DNA of 64,000 bases from Cellulosimicrobium arenosum (GCF_014837295.1 NZ_JACYHB010000005.1:208098-272097), one strand, 5' to 3'. Positions 1 through 10,089 are shown, numbered from the stretch's first letter. Made by a program: numbers and translations. The notes: generated from the letters alone by a model not told the origin.

Positions 1-2405
1 TCGAGGTCGAGGTTGTGCTGCGCCTGCTCCACGCTCATCAGCGACGTCGCGAGGCGCAGCGTCACCACCTTGTCCTCGGACGTGTCGAACTTCAGGTAGC
101 CCGTGACGCCGTCACCACCACCACCGGTGAGGCTGCCGCTGCCGGTCACCGGCCGGTCGACCGTGCCGTAGACGAACATGCGCGTCATGCCCGCCGAGCT
201 CCCCGGCGTGCTGACGTCCGTGTAGCCCGAGACGACGCCCGTCTCCGCGTCGAGGCTCAGCCCGCCGGCGTCGTTCACGTTGTCGAAGACCAGGTTGGAC
301 TCGTCGCCCGTGAACGTGAACCGGAACATCGCCGCGTGGTCGGTCGGCGCGATCTCGGTCTGCATGCCGTTGTCGAACGTCACGCCGTAGTAGTGCGCTC
401 GGGCGACCTCTGCGCCGTGGGAGAACGTGAGCGCGCGCCGCGACCGGTTCGCGTCCGGCGTCCCGGTCGCCGCCGACGGCATCACCTGGAACGTCTGGCG
501 GTCCCCCATCCACGGGCTCGGCTCGTGGCTGAGCGAGAACGCCTGGATCGACGGGCGGTTCTGCTCGTCGTTGCCCTTCTGGTACTGGTACAGCCAGCGG
601 TTGGTCCCGGCGTCGGTGACCGGGGTCCAGAAGTTGAAGCCGTGCGGGACCGCGGTCGCGGGGATGTTGTTCCCGCGCGAGAAGTCGCCGCTGGAGTTGG
701 TGCCGCGCGTCGTGACGACGTAGTCCGAGGGGTGCTCGGCGGTCGGCCGCTCGGGCTCACCGGTCACGGCGACGTCGTCGATCCAGCCGCTGAAGTCTCC
801 CGGGCCGTCGGGGTTGTCGTAGCCGACGAGGACGCGGTCGATCGTCTTGCCCGCCGCGACCTCGCCGATGTGCGAGGCCACCGAGTTCCACTGGTTGGTG
901 AAGAGCGTCTTCGCCTCGCCCTGGCCCTGCGGGCTCACGATCGCGCCGTGCTCGTCGACCGCGGCCAGGTCGCTCAGGTAGGTGCCGTCCGTGAACGCGA
1001 GGTCGACGGCGGCGAACGTGCTCGCGTACTCGAGGTCGTTCTCCGACGCCTCGGGGAAGATCACGTACGACAGCTCGGTGTCGGCGCCGACGGGCACGTC
1101 GACGTCGAGCACCTTCGCGTACGCGAACCCGCGCCCGTCGGTCGTCTGGCTCCCTGCGTAGTGCAGGGCACCGACGCCGGTCCAGCCGACCTGCGACGGC
1201 GCGTTGTAGGCCGCGCTCGGCCCGGACCCGACCTCGGCGGTCATGCTCGTGCTCGCGAGCGGCTCCGTCGCGAGCTGCAGCTCGGCGAGCTGGGTACCGT
1301 CGCTCCCGCTGTTGGACGTGATGTCGAGCCGGTAGAACCGGTACTCCCCCGGCTCCGCGACGGTGTAGCCACGCGTCTGGAACCGCTCCGAGAAGGTCTG
1401 GTTGCCGCGCGGGTCCAGCGTGGTCCAGGACGTCCCGTCCGCCGACCCCTGGAGCTCCCACGCGCGCGGGTCGCGGCCGGGCGAGTCGTTGGCGGACGAC
1501 AGCGCGTAGGCCTTCACGGTGGTCGGCTCGTCGAGCTCGTACGTGATCTGCGCGGTCCGTGCCCCGGCCAGCCACTTGGTCGTGACGTCGCCGTCGGCGA
1601 GCTTGTCGGCGGTCTCGTCGGGCGCGTTCTCCTTGCTCGCGGTGACCTTCGTGACGTGGTCCGCCACGTCGCCCGGGAAGTCGACCGTGCCCGGTTCGAG
1701 CCGGCGGACCGACGTCCCCGAGATCGTGACGTCCACGGCCGCGGCGTCGTGCGTGCGGATCTGGAACTGGGGCGTGCCGCCCCCCGACGCGGGACGCGCG
1801 AGGTCGACCGTGACGGTCTGCGGCTCGTCCGAGAGCGTCACGTACGTGCCACCGACGTCGGAGCCGCCGCTGTAGACGTTGAGGAAGACCTTGCCGGTGC
1901 CCGTCAGGGTCGCCTCGGCGCGCATCGTGACCCCGCGCTCGAGGTCCGGCACGGGCACCTGCACCCAGGTCTCGCCCCGGGCGGCCATCGCCCAGCGCTG
2001 CGCCGGGTCGCCGTCGGGGGTCGTCGCGTCCTCCAGGGTGCCGTCCACCTTGCCGACACCGTTCTGGAACGGCCCCTCCCACGCGAGCTCGTCGGTCGCG
2101 GCGCCCAGCACGTCGTCGCCCGTGGTCGTGCTCGGGCTGCGCTCGAGGACGGACGTGCCGACGACCCCGTCGACCCGGGGCCCGCCGGCAGTCTCCTCGG
2201 GCGTGCTGGTCCAGTCGAGCGGGCCGTCGTCGGCCTCGAAGGACGTCGAGAGGTCGCCCGGGTCGTCTGCGGGTGCGGCGTGCGCAGCGACGGAGCCCGT
2301 CGCGAGGGTCGTCCCGCTGAGCAGGAGGCTCAGCGCGACGGTCGCGGCGACGCCACGGCCCGCCGTCGGACGGGGCAGAGGTGCGTGCGTTCGGTGGGGC
2401 GACAT
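1..2405 (-). CDS. Secreted GH92 alpha-mannosidase, 5' part (runs off left edge)
   Basis: Open from ATG at 2405 to the left edge (801 codons), so the C-terminal part lies outside the window. A long basic N-terminus, a hydrophobic stretch and an AHA-AP site near residue 43 form an export signal, so the enzyme acts outside the cell. Residues about 45-240 look like a beta-sandwich carbohydrate-binding region. Residues about 250-390 resemble an F5/8 type C (discoidin) domain. From about residue 580 the motifs PHGFNFWTPV, YQYQKG and SHEPSPWMGD match the start of family GH92, whose members are calcium-dependent exo-alpha-mannosidases acting on mannans or N-glycans. AAGGA lies 7 nt before the ATG and supports this start. 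A LacI-type operator lies 40 bp upstream, suggesting sugar-responsive control. The family call is strong; linkage specificity is unknown. Confidence 0.88.
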   Translation of the reverse strand, partial: MSPHRTHAPLPRPTAGRGVAATVALSLLLSGTTLATGSVAAHAAPADDPGDLSTSFEADDGPLDWTSTPEETAGGPRVDGVVGTSVLERSPSTTTGDDVLGAATDELAWEGPFQNGVGKVDGTLEDATTPDGDPAQRWAMAARGETWVQVPVPDLERGVTMRAEATLTGTGKVFLNVYSGGSDVGGTYVTLSDEPQTVTVDLARPASGGGTPQFQIRTHDAAAVDVTISGTSVRRLEPGTVDFPGDVADHVTKVTASKENAPDETADKLADGDVTTKWLAGARTAQITYELDEPTTVKAYALSSANDSPGRDPRAWELQGSADGTSWTTLDPRGNQTFSERFQTRGYTVAEPGEYRFYRLDITSNSGSDGTQLAELQLATEPLASTSMTAEVGSGPSAAYNAPSQVGWTGVGALHYAGSQTTDGRGFAYAKVLDVDVPVGADTELSYVIFPEASENDLEYASTFAAVDLAFTDGTYLSDLAAVDEHGAIVSPQGQGEAKTLFTNQWNSVASHIGEVAAGKTIDRVLVGYDNPDGPGDFSGWIDDVAVTGEPERPTAEHPSDYVVTTRGTNSSGDFSRGNNIPATAVPHGFNFWTPVTDAGTNRWLYQYQKGNDEQNRPSIQAFSLSHEPSPWMGDRQTFQVMPSAATGTPDANRSRRALTFSHGAEVARAHYYGVTFDNGMQTEIAPTDHAAMFRFTFTGDESNLVFDNVNDAGGLSLDAETGVVSGYTDVSTPGSSAGMTRMFVYGTVDRPVTGSGSLTGGGGDGVTGYLKFDTSEDKVVTLRLATSLMSVEQAQHNLDL

Positions 2406-2444
2406 CGATGTCCTTCGAGCAGGGCGGGCGTCGATGCCCGCGGC

Positions 2445-2458
2445 TGACAGCGCTAGCA
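2445..2458 (-). promoter_or_regulatory. Candidate LacI-family operator upstream of the GH92 gene
   Basis: The 14-mer TGACAGCGCTAGCA is centred on AGCGCT and matches its own reverse complement at 10 of 14 positions, including the outer TG..CA. LacI-family sugar repressors typically bind such sites. It lies 40 bp upstream of the mannosidase start, where a repressor could block transcription. No regulator gene is visible in the window. Confidence 0.45.
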
Positions 2459-2549
2459 CCGCTGACTGTGCCAAAGTCCGTTGCTGGGGTCAACCCCCAG
2501 GGGGTGAGTCGCCGCCGACGCACCGGCCGTGCGACAGACGTGACGTGCG

Positions 2550-2625
2550 TGGAGCCGCCTGTCGGGTTCGAACCGACGACCTTTCGCTTACAAGGCGAAT
2601 GCTCTACCAGCTGAGCTAAGGCGGC
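2550..2625 (-). tRNA. tRNA-Thr(TGT)
   Basis: The minus strand folds as a standard cloverleaf. The acceptor stem GCCGCCT pairs with AGGCGGC, the D-arm contains GCTCAGCTGGTAGAGC, the anticodon loop is CTTGTAA (anticodon TGT, reading ACA), and the T-arm contains GGTTCGAACCC. The terminal CCA is encoded. The gene stands alone between the mannosidase and dsbA-like genes, just beyond a strong hairpin. Confidence 0.95.
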
Positions 2626-2636
2626 GTGCCCGGCGC

Positions 2637-2673
2637 GGCCGGGCGAGCGAACAGACTACCCGCTCGCCCGGCC
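2637..2673 (-). terminator. Terminator-like hairpin after the dsbA-like gene
   Basis: A perfect 13-bp stem (2637-2649 with 2661-2673) with an 11-nt loop lies 28 bp past the stop of the DsbA-like gene and before tRNA-Thr. There is no clear T-tract, as is common in high-GC actinobacteria. It probably separates the two transcripts. Confidence 0.7.
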
Positions 2674-2701
2674 CGCAGGGATCGGGGCAGATCGCTGCGG
2701 A

Positions 2702-3637
2702 TCAGTCCTGCGACTGCTCCTCGACCTTGCCCTCGGTGTCCTCGTCGGTCGTGCCCTCCGGGTCGGAGGCGGCACCGTCACCCGAGGCGGCGTCCGCCAC
2801 GGCCTGCGGCAGCGCGCTGGGGTCGCTCCAGTTGCCGTCCCAGCGCACCCCGCCGATCGTGATCGTCGGCGTCCCGAAACCGCCGGACTGCGGGTTCATG
2901 AGGTCCGGGTTCTGGGTGGTGGCCGTCGTGGCCGCGCCGGCCCACGCGCCGAACTCGTCGCGGGCGGTGCCGTCGGCGATCTGGCCCGCGACGTCGCTCG
3001 GCACCCCGGCCTGCTCGGCGAGGTCCGCGATCTGCTCGTCCGTCAGCGTGGCCGTGCCCTCCTCGGGCTGGTTCGCGAACAGGATCGCGTTGAAGTCGCT
3101 CAGCGCCTCCGGGGCTCGGTCGGCGACGAAGCCGGCCGCGGAGGCCGCTCGGGTCGAGTACTCCTTCGACTGGGCAGCCCGGTCCAGGATCGCCACCGGG
3201 TGCAGCACCACGGTCACGTCCCCCGACTCGCGCAGCTGGTCCAGCGTGGCCCCGTTCGACTCCTCGAAGTCGCCGCAGATCGGGCACATGTAGTCGAGGT
3301 AGACGCCGACCTCGACCGCGTCCGCGCCGTTGTCGGTACCGGCGACGCCGTCGGCACCCATCGGGATGCCGCCGTCGTCGCCCGCGGTCGAGGGCGAGTC
3401 GACGGCGGTCAGGTCGCCGCTGGCCGTGGCGTCCGCGGCGTCGTTCTGGTCGTTCAGCGCAGGGATGAAGAACCACAGGAACACGCCGATGAGCACGGCG
3501 AGACCGACGACGAGCGCGCCGATCGTGATGAAGCGGTTGCGCCGGTCGCGCTTGAGCTGCGCCTCGCGCAGCGCGAGGGCCTCCGCGCGGGCGGCGTCGC
3601 GCCGCTGGGCCTTGGTCTGGGGTTCGTTGGCAGGCAT
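2702..3637 (-). CDS. Membrane-anchored DsbA-family thioredoxin-fold protein
   Basis: A 311-residue protein with a charged cytoplasmic N-terminus (about 1-35), one transmembrane helix (about 36-60), an acidic linker, and an extracytoplasmic thioredoxin-fold domain. CPIC at residues 118-121 is the redox-active dithiol. GFGTPTITI near the C-terminus carries the cis-proline of the DsbA/DsbG-like thioredoxin_4 family. Such proteins oxidise or isomerise disulfides in exported proteins. The tail after about residue 280 is low-complexity and acidic. AAGGA sits about 7 nt before the ATG. The partner oxidase (VKOR or DsbB type) is not in the window. Family assignment is firm; oxidase versus reductase role is open. 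Confidence 0.85.
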   Translation of the reverse strand: MPANEPQTKAQRRDAARAEALALREAQLKRDRRNRFITIGALVVGLAVLIGVFLWFFIPALNDQNDAADATASGDLTAVDSPSTAGDDGGIPMGADGVAGTDNGADAVEVGVYLDYMCPICGDFEESNGATLDQLRESGDVTVVLHPVAILDRAAQSKEYSTRAASAAGFVADRAPEALSDFNAILFANQPEEGTATLTDEQIADLAEQAGVPSDVAGQIADGTARDEFGAWAGAATTATTQNPDLMNPQSGGFGTPTITIGGVRWDGNWSDPSALPQAVADAASGDGAASDPEGTTDEDTEGKVEEQSQD

Positions 3638-3706
3638 GGTCGTCCTTCGAGTTCAGGGGGAGTCGTGCGGTCGGTGCGCGCGTGCCCGGGGCGCCGGCCG
3701 GCGCGT

Positions 3707-4321
3707 TCAGGCGAGGGCGGGCACCGGCGGCCCGCGCAGCGACCGCACCGCCGCGTCGGCGAGACGGTGCAGCGTGGCGGGCACCACGTCGGGCACGGGC
3801 CGCACGGCCTGCCGGACGCCGAGCGTCCCCGGGACGACCGCGGTGACGAGGCGGCGCGCGAGGTCGCGCGCACCGCGCACACCGTGCACGGCCCGGGCCA
3901 CGACGCGCCGGGCGCGCTCGTGCGCACGCCGCACGGACGCGGTCACGCCCCACGCGACGAGCGCCACGAGCGCGTGCGCCACGAGCACCGGCACGGCGAG
4001 GGCTCCGAGCACCGTGGCCATCGCCGCCGGGTCACCACCGAGCGCCATCTCGGACGGGCAGTCCGGCGCCGCGTGCACGAGCGCCAGCCGCATGCCCGCC
4101 ATCCCCCAGCCGCCCGGGACGGGGACGCACTGGTGCACGACGGCGAACCCGCGGTCGGCCAGGTAGGTCCCCGTGGTCGCGACGACGGCGACCAGGAGGA
4201 GCAGCGGTGCGACGATCCGGGGCGGGTTCGCGCCACGGGTCCGGGCGCGCGCGACGGGGCGGGCGCGCGCGAACGCGCTCGCCGTCCGCGCCATGGCGCG
4301 CGGGACCGTCGGGAGAGCCAC
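3707..4321 (-). CDS. Hypothetical membrane protein with two predicted TM segments
   Basis: I do not recognise a family. Starting at GTG 4321 gives 204 residues: a basic N-terminus, a hydrophobic segment (about 35-57, rich in V, L and A), an extracytoplasmic loop with two cysteines (HQCVPVPGG and APDCPSE), a second hydrophobic segment (about 100-130), then an Arg-rich cytoplasmic tail. GTG 4321 is preferred over the longer ATG at 4366 because TAGGCT lies exactly 7 nt before it, as in other leaderless genes here. The ATG at 4366 would begin 29 bp after the kinase stop. It may be co-transcribed with the kinase, but no functional link is visible. Confidence 0.6.
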   Translation of the reverse strand: MALPTVPRAMARTASAFARARPVARARTRGANPPRIVAPLLLLVAVVATTGTYLADRGFAVVHQCVPVPGGWGMAGMRLALVHAAPDCPSEMALGGDPAAMATVLGALAVPVLVAHALVALVAWGVTASVRRAHERARRVVARAVHGVRGARDLARRLVTAVVPGTLGVRQAVRPVPDVVPATLHRLADAAVRSLRGPPVPALA

Positions 4322-4328
4322 GTCGGTC

Positions 4329-4334
4329 AGCCTA
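4329..4334 (-). promoter_or_regulatory. -10 element TAGGCT of a leaderless promoter (4321 gene)
   Basis: TAGGCT on the minus strand is followed by GACCGAC (7 nt) and then the GTG. This puts the transcription start at or next to the start codon, so no ribosome binding site is needed. Confidence 0.5.
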
Positions 4335-4395
4335 CACAGCGCGGCCGGACGGAACCTGGGAGCCACCTGGGGCTACGAGCCCGCCGACCGGGACC

Positions 4396-6057
4396 TCAGC
4401 GCACCGAAGGCGGGCCGGGGAACGGCCACCACGACGTCTGAGCGCCGTCGACCAGCAGCAGCACGCACACGACGGTGAGCGCGACCCCCAGCCCGACGAG
4501 CACGAGCGCTCCCGCCCGGCCGGGCGCGACGCGTGCCAGCGCGGTCCGCGTCCCGTACCGCGTCAGGTGGGTGAGCGGTCCCGCCCACACGAGCGCGACC
4601 GCCGCGAGCGCCGCGACGCCCAGCAGCACGGTGAGCACGACGGGCGGGTTGCCTCCGTCGGGGCCCGCGACGAGGACCCACCGGTCGGCGTCGAGCAGCC
4701 ACCAGCCGGCGACGACGACGAGCACGCCCGCGCACGCGGCCACCAGCAGGGACGGCAGCGCGCCGAGCAGCGCACGGGCGAGGTACCAGGGGGAGGCGGC
4801 GACCGAGCGCAGCGTGTCGCGGGACGAGATGCCACGCCGTTCACGACGCGTGTGGAGGGACTCGGTGGTCACCCCGACCATGCGCGCGAGCACGACGAAC
4901 AGCGCGAGCACGACGAACCCGACACCCGGGTACAGCACGCCCAGCAGGACGACCGGGATCCCGAGCGCGAGCAGCGCGGTGGCTCGGCGAGCGGGCTCGG
5001 GCCGGACGTAGCCCGTCCCGGTCCCACCCTCGGGCGCGGGCGCGCCGAGCTCGTCGAGCAGGCCCTCGTCCGCACCGTCGACGGGCACGGCGACTGTGCG
5101 CCCGTCGTTCACCTGGCTCTGCGACGTCGGCAGGGGCGGGCCGACGACGGGCGCGACCACCTGCGTCGGGCCCGTCGGCGCGGCGACCGCGACGGTCGGG
5201 GCGTCTCCCGTGTCCGCGGCCTGGCGCAGCGCGGCGACCACGTCCGTGGGCCCGAGCCGCCGGGTCGGGTCGGCGTGGAGCGCCCCGCTGAGCGCCCGCG
5301 CCGTCACGGGGCCCAGGCCCGCGACGTCGGGCCGGCCCGTCCTCGCGCGGGCGAGCACGACGTCCGTGGGACGCACCCCGAACGGAGCCCGCCCGGTCGC
5401 GGCGTAGGTGAGCAGCGCCGCCCAGCCCCACCAGTCGGTCTCGACGCTGGGCGACGCGCCCTCGAGGAGCTCGGGCGCGAGGTAGCCGGGCGTCCCCATG
5501 ACCAGGCCCGTGGAGGTCACGCGGGCGTCCTCGAGGCCCTGGGCGATGCCGAAGTCGATCAGCACGGGACCGCGCGAGGCGACGAGCACGTTGCTGGGCT
5601 TCAGGTCGCGGTGGACGACCCCCGCCTCGTGCACCGCCTCGAGGGCCGCGGCGAGCTGGTCGGCGAGCTCGTACAGGTCCCACGGGTCGAGCGGCCCGCC
5701 GTCGGCGACCTCGTCCTCCAGCGTGGGTCCGTCCACGAGCTCGGTGACGATGAACGCGTCCGGCCCGTCGATCTCGAGGTCGAGGATCTGCGCGACGGCG
5801 GGGTGGCGCAGCCGTTGCAGCGCGAGCGCCTCGCGCTGCAGCCGCTCACGACCGCGCGCGGTCGCGTCGAGGTCCACGTGCGCATGGAGGAACTTGATCG
5901 CGACGAGGCTCCCGCCGCCGTCGTGCGCGCTGTGGACGATGCCCATGGCGCCCGACCCGAGCCGCGGTCCCACGAGGTAGCCGCCGACCTCGGTGCCCGG
6001 CGTCGGTCCCCGACGACCGGTGTCGGAAGCCGGGACGCGCTGCGTGAGCTCCTCCAT
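4396..6057 (-). CDS. Membrane-linked Ser/Thr protein kinase (PknB-like catalytic domain)
   Basis: A 553-residue Hanks-type kinase. Residues about 26-290 form the catalytic domain: glycine loop GSGAMG (34-39), catalytic Lys55 in VAIKFL, HRDLKPSN with the catalytic Asp at 151, DFG at 168-170, and the APELLEG motif ending the activation segment. A Pro/Thr-rich linker is followed by several hydrophobic stretches (about 375-410, 450-490 and 505-540), so the C-terminus is membrane-embedded. There are no extracellular PASTA repeats, so it is not a PknB orthologue in the strict sense. The target is unknown. It is divergent from otsA. TACCGT lies 6 nt before the ATG, suggesting a leaderless message. 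Confidence 0.9.
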   Translation of the reverse strand: MEELTQRVPASDTGRRGPTPGTEVGGYLVGPRLGSGAMGIVHSAHDGGGSLVAIKFLHAHVDLDATARGRERLQREALALQRLRHPAVAQILDLEIDGPDAFIVTELVDGPTLEDEVADGGPLDPWDLYELADQLAAALEAVHEAGVVHRDLKPSNVLVASRGPVLIDFGIAQGLEDARVTSTGLVMGTPGYLAPELLEGASPSVETDWWGWAALLTYAATGRAPFGVRPTDVVLARARTGRPDVAGLGPVTARALSGALHADPTRRLGPTDVVAALRQAADTGDAPTVAVAAPTGPTQVVAPVVGPPLPTSQSQVNDGRTVAVPVDGADEGLLDELGAPAPEGGTGTGYVRPEPARRATALLALGIPVVLLGVLYPGVGFVVLALFVVLARMVGVTTESLHTRRERRGISSRDTLRSVAASPWYLARALLGALPSLLVAACAGVLVVVAGWWLLDADRWVLVAGPDGGNPPVVLTVLLGVAALAAVALVWAGPLTHLTRYGTRTALARVAPGRAGALVLVGLGVALTVVCVLLLVDGAQTSWWPFPGPPSVR

Positions 6058-6063
6058 GGCCCT

Positions 6064-6069
6064 ACGGTA
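6064..6069 (-). promoter_or_regulatory. -10 element TACCGT of the kinase gene (leaderless)
   Basis: TACCGT on the minus strand ends 6 nt before ATG 6057 (spacer AGGGCC). No Shine-Dalgarno sequence fits in this space. Confidence 0.5.
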
Positions 6070-6186
6070 GCGGCCAGACGGCTCCCGGGCCGGTCGGACG
6101 GGCCGGACCCACCGGCGCCGCGGCGTGCCCGGGGACTACCCTGAGACCGCCCGGACCATGACACACCGACGCTCGAGGAGTCTCCA

Positions 6187-7662
6187 TTGGCAGGCAAGGA
6201 AGGGTTCGACCTCGTCGTGGTGGCCAACCGGCTGCCGGTGGACTTCACGGTCTCCGACGACGGCGACGTGAGCTGGAACCGTTCGCCCGGGGGCCTGGTC
6301 ACGGCCCTGGAGCCGGTCATGCAGGCCGCCGACGGCGCGTGGGTGGGCTGGTCCGGCGCCCCCGACCTCGAGGTCGAGCCGCTCGACGCGGACGACATGC
6401 GACTCGTGCCGGTCACCCTGAGCGCGGAGGAGATCGAGCGCTACTACGAGGGCTTCTCCAACGACACGCTGTGGCCGCTCTACCACGACGTGATCGCCCC
6501 ACCGACCTACCACCGCACCTGGTGGGACTCCTACCACCGCGTCAACCAGCGGTTCGCCGACGCGGCCGTCGAGCAGGCAGCGCACGGGGCGACCGTGTGG
6601 ATCCACGACTACCAGCTCCAGCTCGTGCCGAAGATGATCCGCGAGCAGCGGCCGGACCTGCGGATCGGGTTCTTCAACCACATCCCGTTCCCCCCGCTCG
6701 AGCTCTTCCAGCAGCTCCCGTGGCGCCGTCGCGTGATCGACGGGCTGCTCGGGGCGGACCTCGTCGGCTTCCAGCGCGCCGGGGACGCCGCGAACTTCAT
6801 CCGCGCGGTGCGCCGCCTGCGTGCGTACACGACGCGCGGTCCCATGATCACCGTCCCGGACGAGGACGGCCGCGAGCGCCACGTGCGCGCGGCCGCGTTC
6901 CCCATCTCGATCGACTCGCGCCGGTTCGACGAGCTCGCCCGCCAGCCCGAGATCCAGCACCGGGCGCGCGAGATCCGCTCGGACCTCGGCGACCCCGAGA
7001 TCATGATGCTCGGCGTGGACCGCCTCGACTACACCAAGGGCATCCGGCACCGCATCAAGGCGTACGGCGAGCTGCTGCAGGACGGACGGCTCGACGTCGA
7101 GCACGCCACGCTCGTCCAGGTCGCGAGCCCGAGCCGCGAGAACGTCGGCGCGTACCAGGACCTGCGGGAGCACGTCGAGGGTGCCGTGGGGCGCATCAAC
7201 GGCGAGTACGCGGAGATCGGGCACGCCGCGATCCACTACCTGCACCACTCCTACCCGCCGGAGGAGATGGCCGCGATGTACCTCGCGGCGGACGTCATGC
7301 TCGTCACGTCGCTGCGGGACGGCATGAACCTGGTCGCGAAGGAGTACGTCGCGGCGCGCTCCGACGACCGGGGCGTGCTCGTGCTCTCGGAGTTCACGGG
7401 AGCGGCGGACGAGATGGCCGCCGGCGCGCTCCTCGTCAACCCGCACGACATCGACGGCATGAAGGACATGATCGTCGCCGCCGCGCACATGGACACGCGC
7501 GAGCAGCGCAAGCGCATGCGGCGCCTGCGCCGGCGCGTGCTGGCCGACGACGTCGCCCGGTGGTCCGAGTCCTTCCTGGGTGTGCTCACGGCCATGCCCT
7601 CGCGGGTACCCCGGTCGACCGGCCCTGCCCGGTCCGCGTCGAGCGAGGAGCGTGACACGTGA
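6187..7662 (+). CDS. otsA: Alpha,alpha-trehalose-6-phosphate synthase
   Basis: A 491-residue GT20 glycosyltransferase that joins UDP-glucose (or ADP/GDP-glucose in some actinobacteria) to glucose-6-phosphate, giving trehalose-6-phosphate in the cytoplasm. Family motifs are VVVANRLPV at the N-terminus, the SPGGLVTAL loop that binds glucose-6-phosphate, [21 protein letters not shown], and [15 protein letters not shown] near the nucleotide-sugar site. The start is a TTG: GAGGAG at 6175-6180 is placed 6 nt before it and the family N-terminus begins right there. The last 4 bp overlap otsB (GTGA), so the two are probably translationally coupled. Trehalose is a common osmolyte and a precursor of surface glycolipids in actinobacteria. 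Confidence 0.95.
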   Translation: MAGKEGFDLVVVANRLPVDFTVSDDGDVSWNRSPGGLVTALEPVMQAADGAWVGWSGAPDLEVEPLDADDMRLVPVTLSAEEIERYYEGFSNDTLWPLYHDVIAPPTYHRTWWDSYHRVNQRFADAAVEQAAHGATVWIHDYQLQLVPKMIREQRPDLRIGFFNHIPFPPLELFQQLPWRRRVIDGLLGADLVGFQRAGDAANFIRAVRRLRAYTTRGPMITVPDEDGRERHVRAAAFPISIDSRRFDELARQPEIQHRAREIRSDLGDPEIMMLGVDRLDYTKGIRHRIKAYGELLQDGRLDVEHATLVQVASPSRENVGAYQDLREHVEGAVGRINGEYAEIGHAAIHYLHHSYPPEEMAAMYLAADVMLVTSLRDGMNLVAKEYVAARSDDRGVLVLSEFTGAADEMAAGALLVNPHDIDGMKDMIVAAAHMDTREQRKRMRRLRRRVLADDVARWSESFLGVLTAMPSRVPRSTGPARSASSEERDT

Positions 7663-8519
7663 CCACGGCACCGTCGTCCCGCACGTCGGGGACCTCTGCG
7701 GCGCTGGTCGGGGCGCTGCGCGAGTTCTCGGCCGACCCGGGCGCCCCGCGCATCGTCGCGCTCGACTTCGACGGGACGCTCGCGCCGTTCGTCGACGACC
7801 CCACGTCCGCGGCGATGGCTCCGGCCGCTCGCGCGGCCGTCGACCGGCTCGCCGCGGCGTCCCGGGGCACGACGACGCACCTCGGCCTCGTGTCCGGGCG
7901 CAACCTCTCGGACCTGGCCGGACGGGCCGGGCTGCCGCCGGGCACGTTCCTCGTCGGCAGCCACGGGGCGGAGACGGCGCACGTGACGCCGCAGGGGCTC
8001 GACGCGGAACCGCTCGAGCTCACGGCGGACCAGGAACGCGCACTGGGCGAGCTCCGCGCGGGGCTGGCCGACGCGGTCGACGGGCGCGACGGGACCTGGG
8101 TGCAGCACAAGCCGAGCGCCGCGGTGCTGCACACGCGTCAGGCGTCGGCGTCGGACGCCCGCGCGGCGGAGGCCGCCGCCGACGAGGTCGCCGAGCGCCT
8201 CGGCCTGCACGCCATGCACGGCAAGGACGTCGTCGAGATCGCTGTCCTGCGCACGTCCAAGGGTGAGGCGATCGCGCACCTGCGGGACGTCGTCGGCCGC
8301 GATGCCGCATCGTCCGGCCGGACGGTCCGGGTCCTGTACGCGGGCGACGACACCACCGACGAGACGGCGTTCGCGGTGCTCCACGACGGTGACGTCGGCA
8401 TCAAGGTCGGGGACGGCCCGACCTCGGCCGGGTACCGCGTCGCGGACGCCGACGGGCTCGCCGCGGCGCTCGACCTGATCTCGGCGGACCTCGAGGAGAT
8501 CGAGGAGATCGAGACCTGA
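7659..8519 (+). CDS. otsB: Trehalose-6-phosphate phosphatase
   Basis: A 286-residue HAD-superfamily phosphatase that removes phosphate from trehalose-6-phosphate. Motif I is DFDGTLAPF (nucleophile and acid/base Asp). LVSGRNL is close to motif II, and [10 protein letters not shown] is the Mg-binding motif IV typical of OtsB. The GTG start overlaps the otsA stop by 4 bp, so it is read from the otsA message. The C-terminus is acidic (EEIEEIET). Length is normal for the single-domain form. Confidence 0.94.
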   Translation: MTTAPSSRTSGTSAALVGALREFSADPGAPRIVALDFDGTLAPFVDDPTSAAMAPAARAAVDRLAAASRGTTTHLGLVSGRNLSDLAGRAGLPPGTFLVGSHGAETAHVTPQGLDAEPLELTADQERALGELRAGLADAVDGRDGTWVQHKPSAAVLHTRQASASDARAAEAAADEVAERLGLHAMHGKDVVEIAVLRTSKGEAIAHLRDVVGRDAASSGRTVRVLYAGDDTTDETAFAVLHDGDVGIKVGDGPTSAGYRVADADGLAAALDLISADLEEIEEIET

Positions 8520-8570
8520 TCGTTGCCCCACGACCCCTCCGGGTGTGACGAGGCACTCATTCGCCGGGAG

Positions 8571-8576
8571 TAGTAT
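8571..8576 (+). promoter_or_regulatory. Candidate -10 (TAGTAT) for the sugar-ABC ATPase gene
   Basis: TAGTAT lies 170 bp upstream of the ATPase start, in the gap after otsB. A weak -35 (TGACGA, 8546-8551) lies 19 bp away. It would give an mRNA leader of roughly 160 nt. Confidence 0.35.
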
Positions 8577-8586
8577 CGGCAGCACG

Positions 8587-8661
8587 ATGACGTCGGAGAC
8601 CCTCGGGGATCCGACTTCTTCTGTGTCGTCGAAGACACGCTCGTCCGCCATCGAGGCCTGA
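8587..8661 (+). CDS. Possible 24-codon upstream ORF before the sugar-ABC ATPase gene
   Basis: ATG at 8587 opens a 24-residue frame ending at TGA 8661, rich in Ser and Thr, inside the predicted mRNA leader of the ATPase gene. It starts 10 nt past the candidate -10 and has no obvious ribosome binding site. It may be a leader ORF or chance. Confidence 0.2.
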   Translation: MTSETLGDPTSSVSSKTRSSAIEA

Positions 8662-8745
8662 GCACCGTCGACAGCGCACTCAACTGCACGTCACTGCACA
8701 ACGGATCGTCCGGCACGTACCTGCCGGTGGAGGGATGTACCAGTC

Positions 8746-9870
<1,125 letters not shown>

Positions 9871-9893
9871 CCTGAGCACCACGTTGCACCGCC

Positions 9894-9933
9894 GACAGGG
9901 CGGGTCCGACCTCCGGGTCGGGCCCGCCCTGTC
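9894..9933 (+). terminator. Terminator after the sugar-ABC ATPase gene
   Basis: Two 17-nt arms (starting GACAGGGCGGG and ending CCCGCCCTGTC) pair with one G-U wobble around a short loop, 24 bp after the stop codon. No T-tract follows. Confidence 0.75.
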
Positions 9934-10089
9934 GCGTCCTGCGGGACCCGGCGCCACGTGTCGGCGTCGACGCCGGTGCGGGGTGGGGCGGGTCGTGGGC
10001 GGGTCTGGCGGGAGCTGCGAGGAACGAGCAGCGGATGGTGGACCCGCACCGTCCCGCACCGGCGTCGACAACCGCATCGCCCGACCGTG

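Noticed and set aside
15..2447. An 810-codon plus-strand frame at the left edge
   Set aside because: Antisense to the GH92 gene, whose frame shows recognisable family motifs, a signal peptide and a ribosome binding site.
757..2523. A 588-codon minus-strand frame overlapping the GH92 gene
   Set aside because: It is another frame of the same strand and reads as Arg-rich sequence. The GH92 frame is open to the window edge and carries the signal peptide and GH92 motifs.
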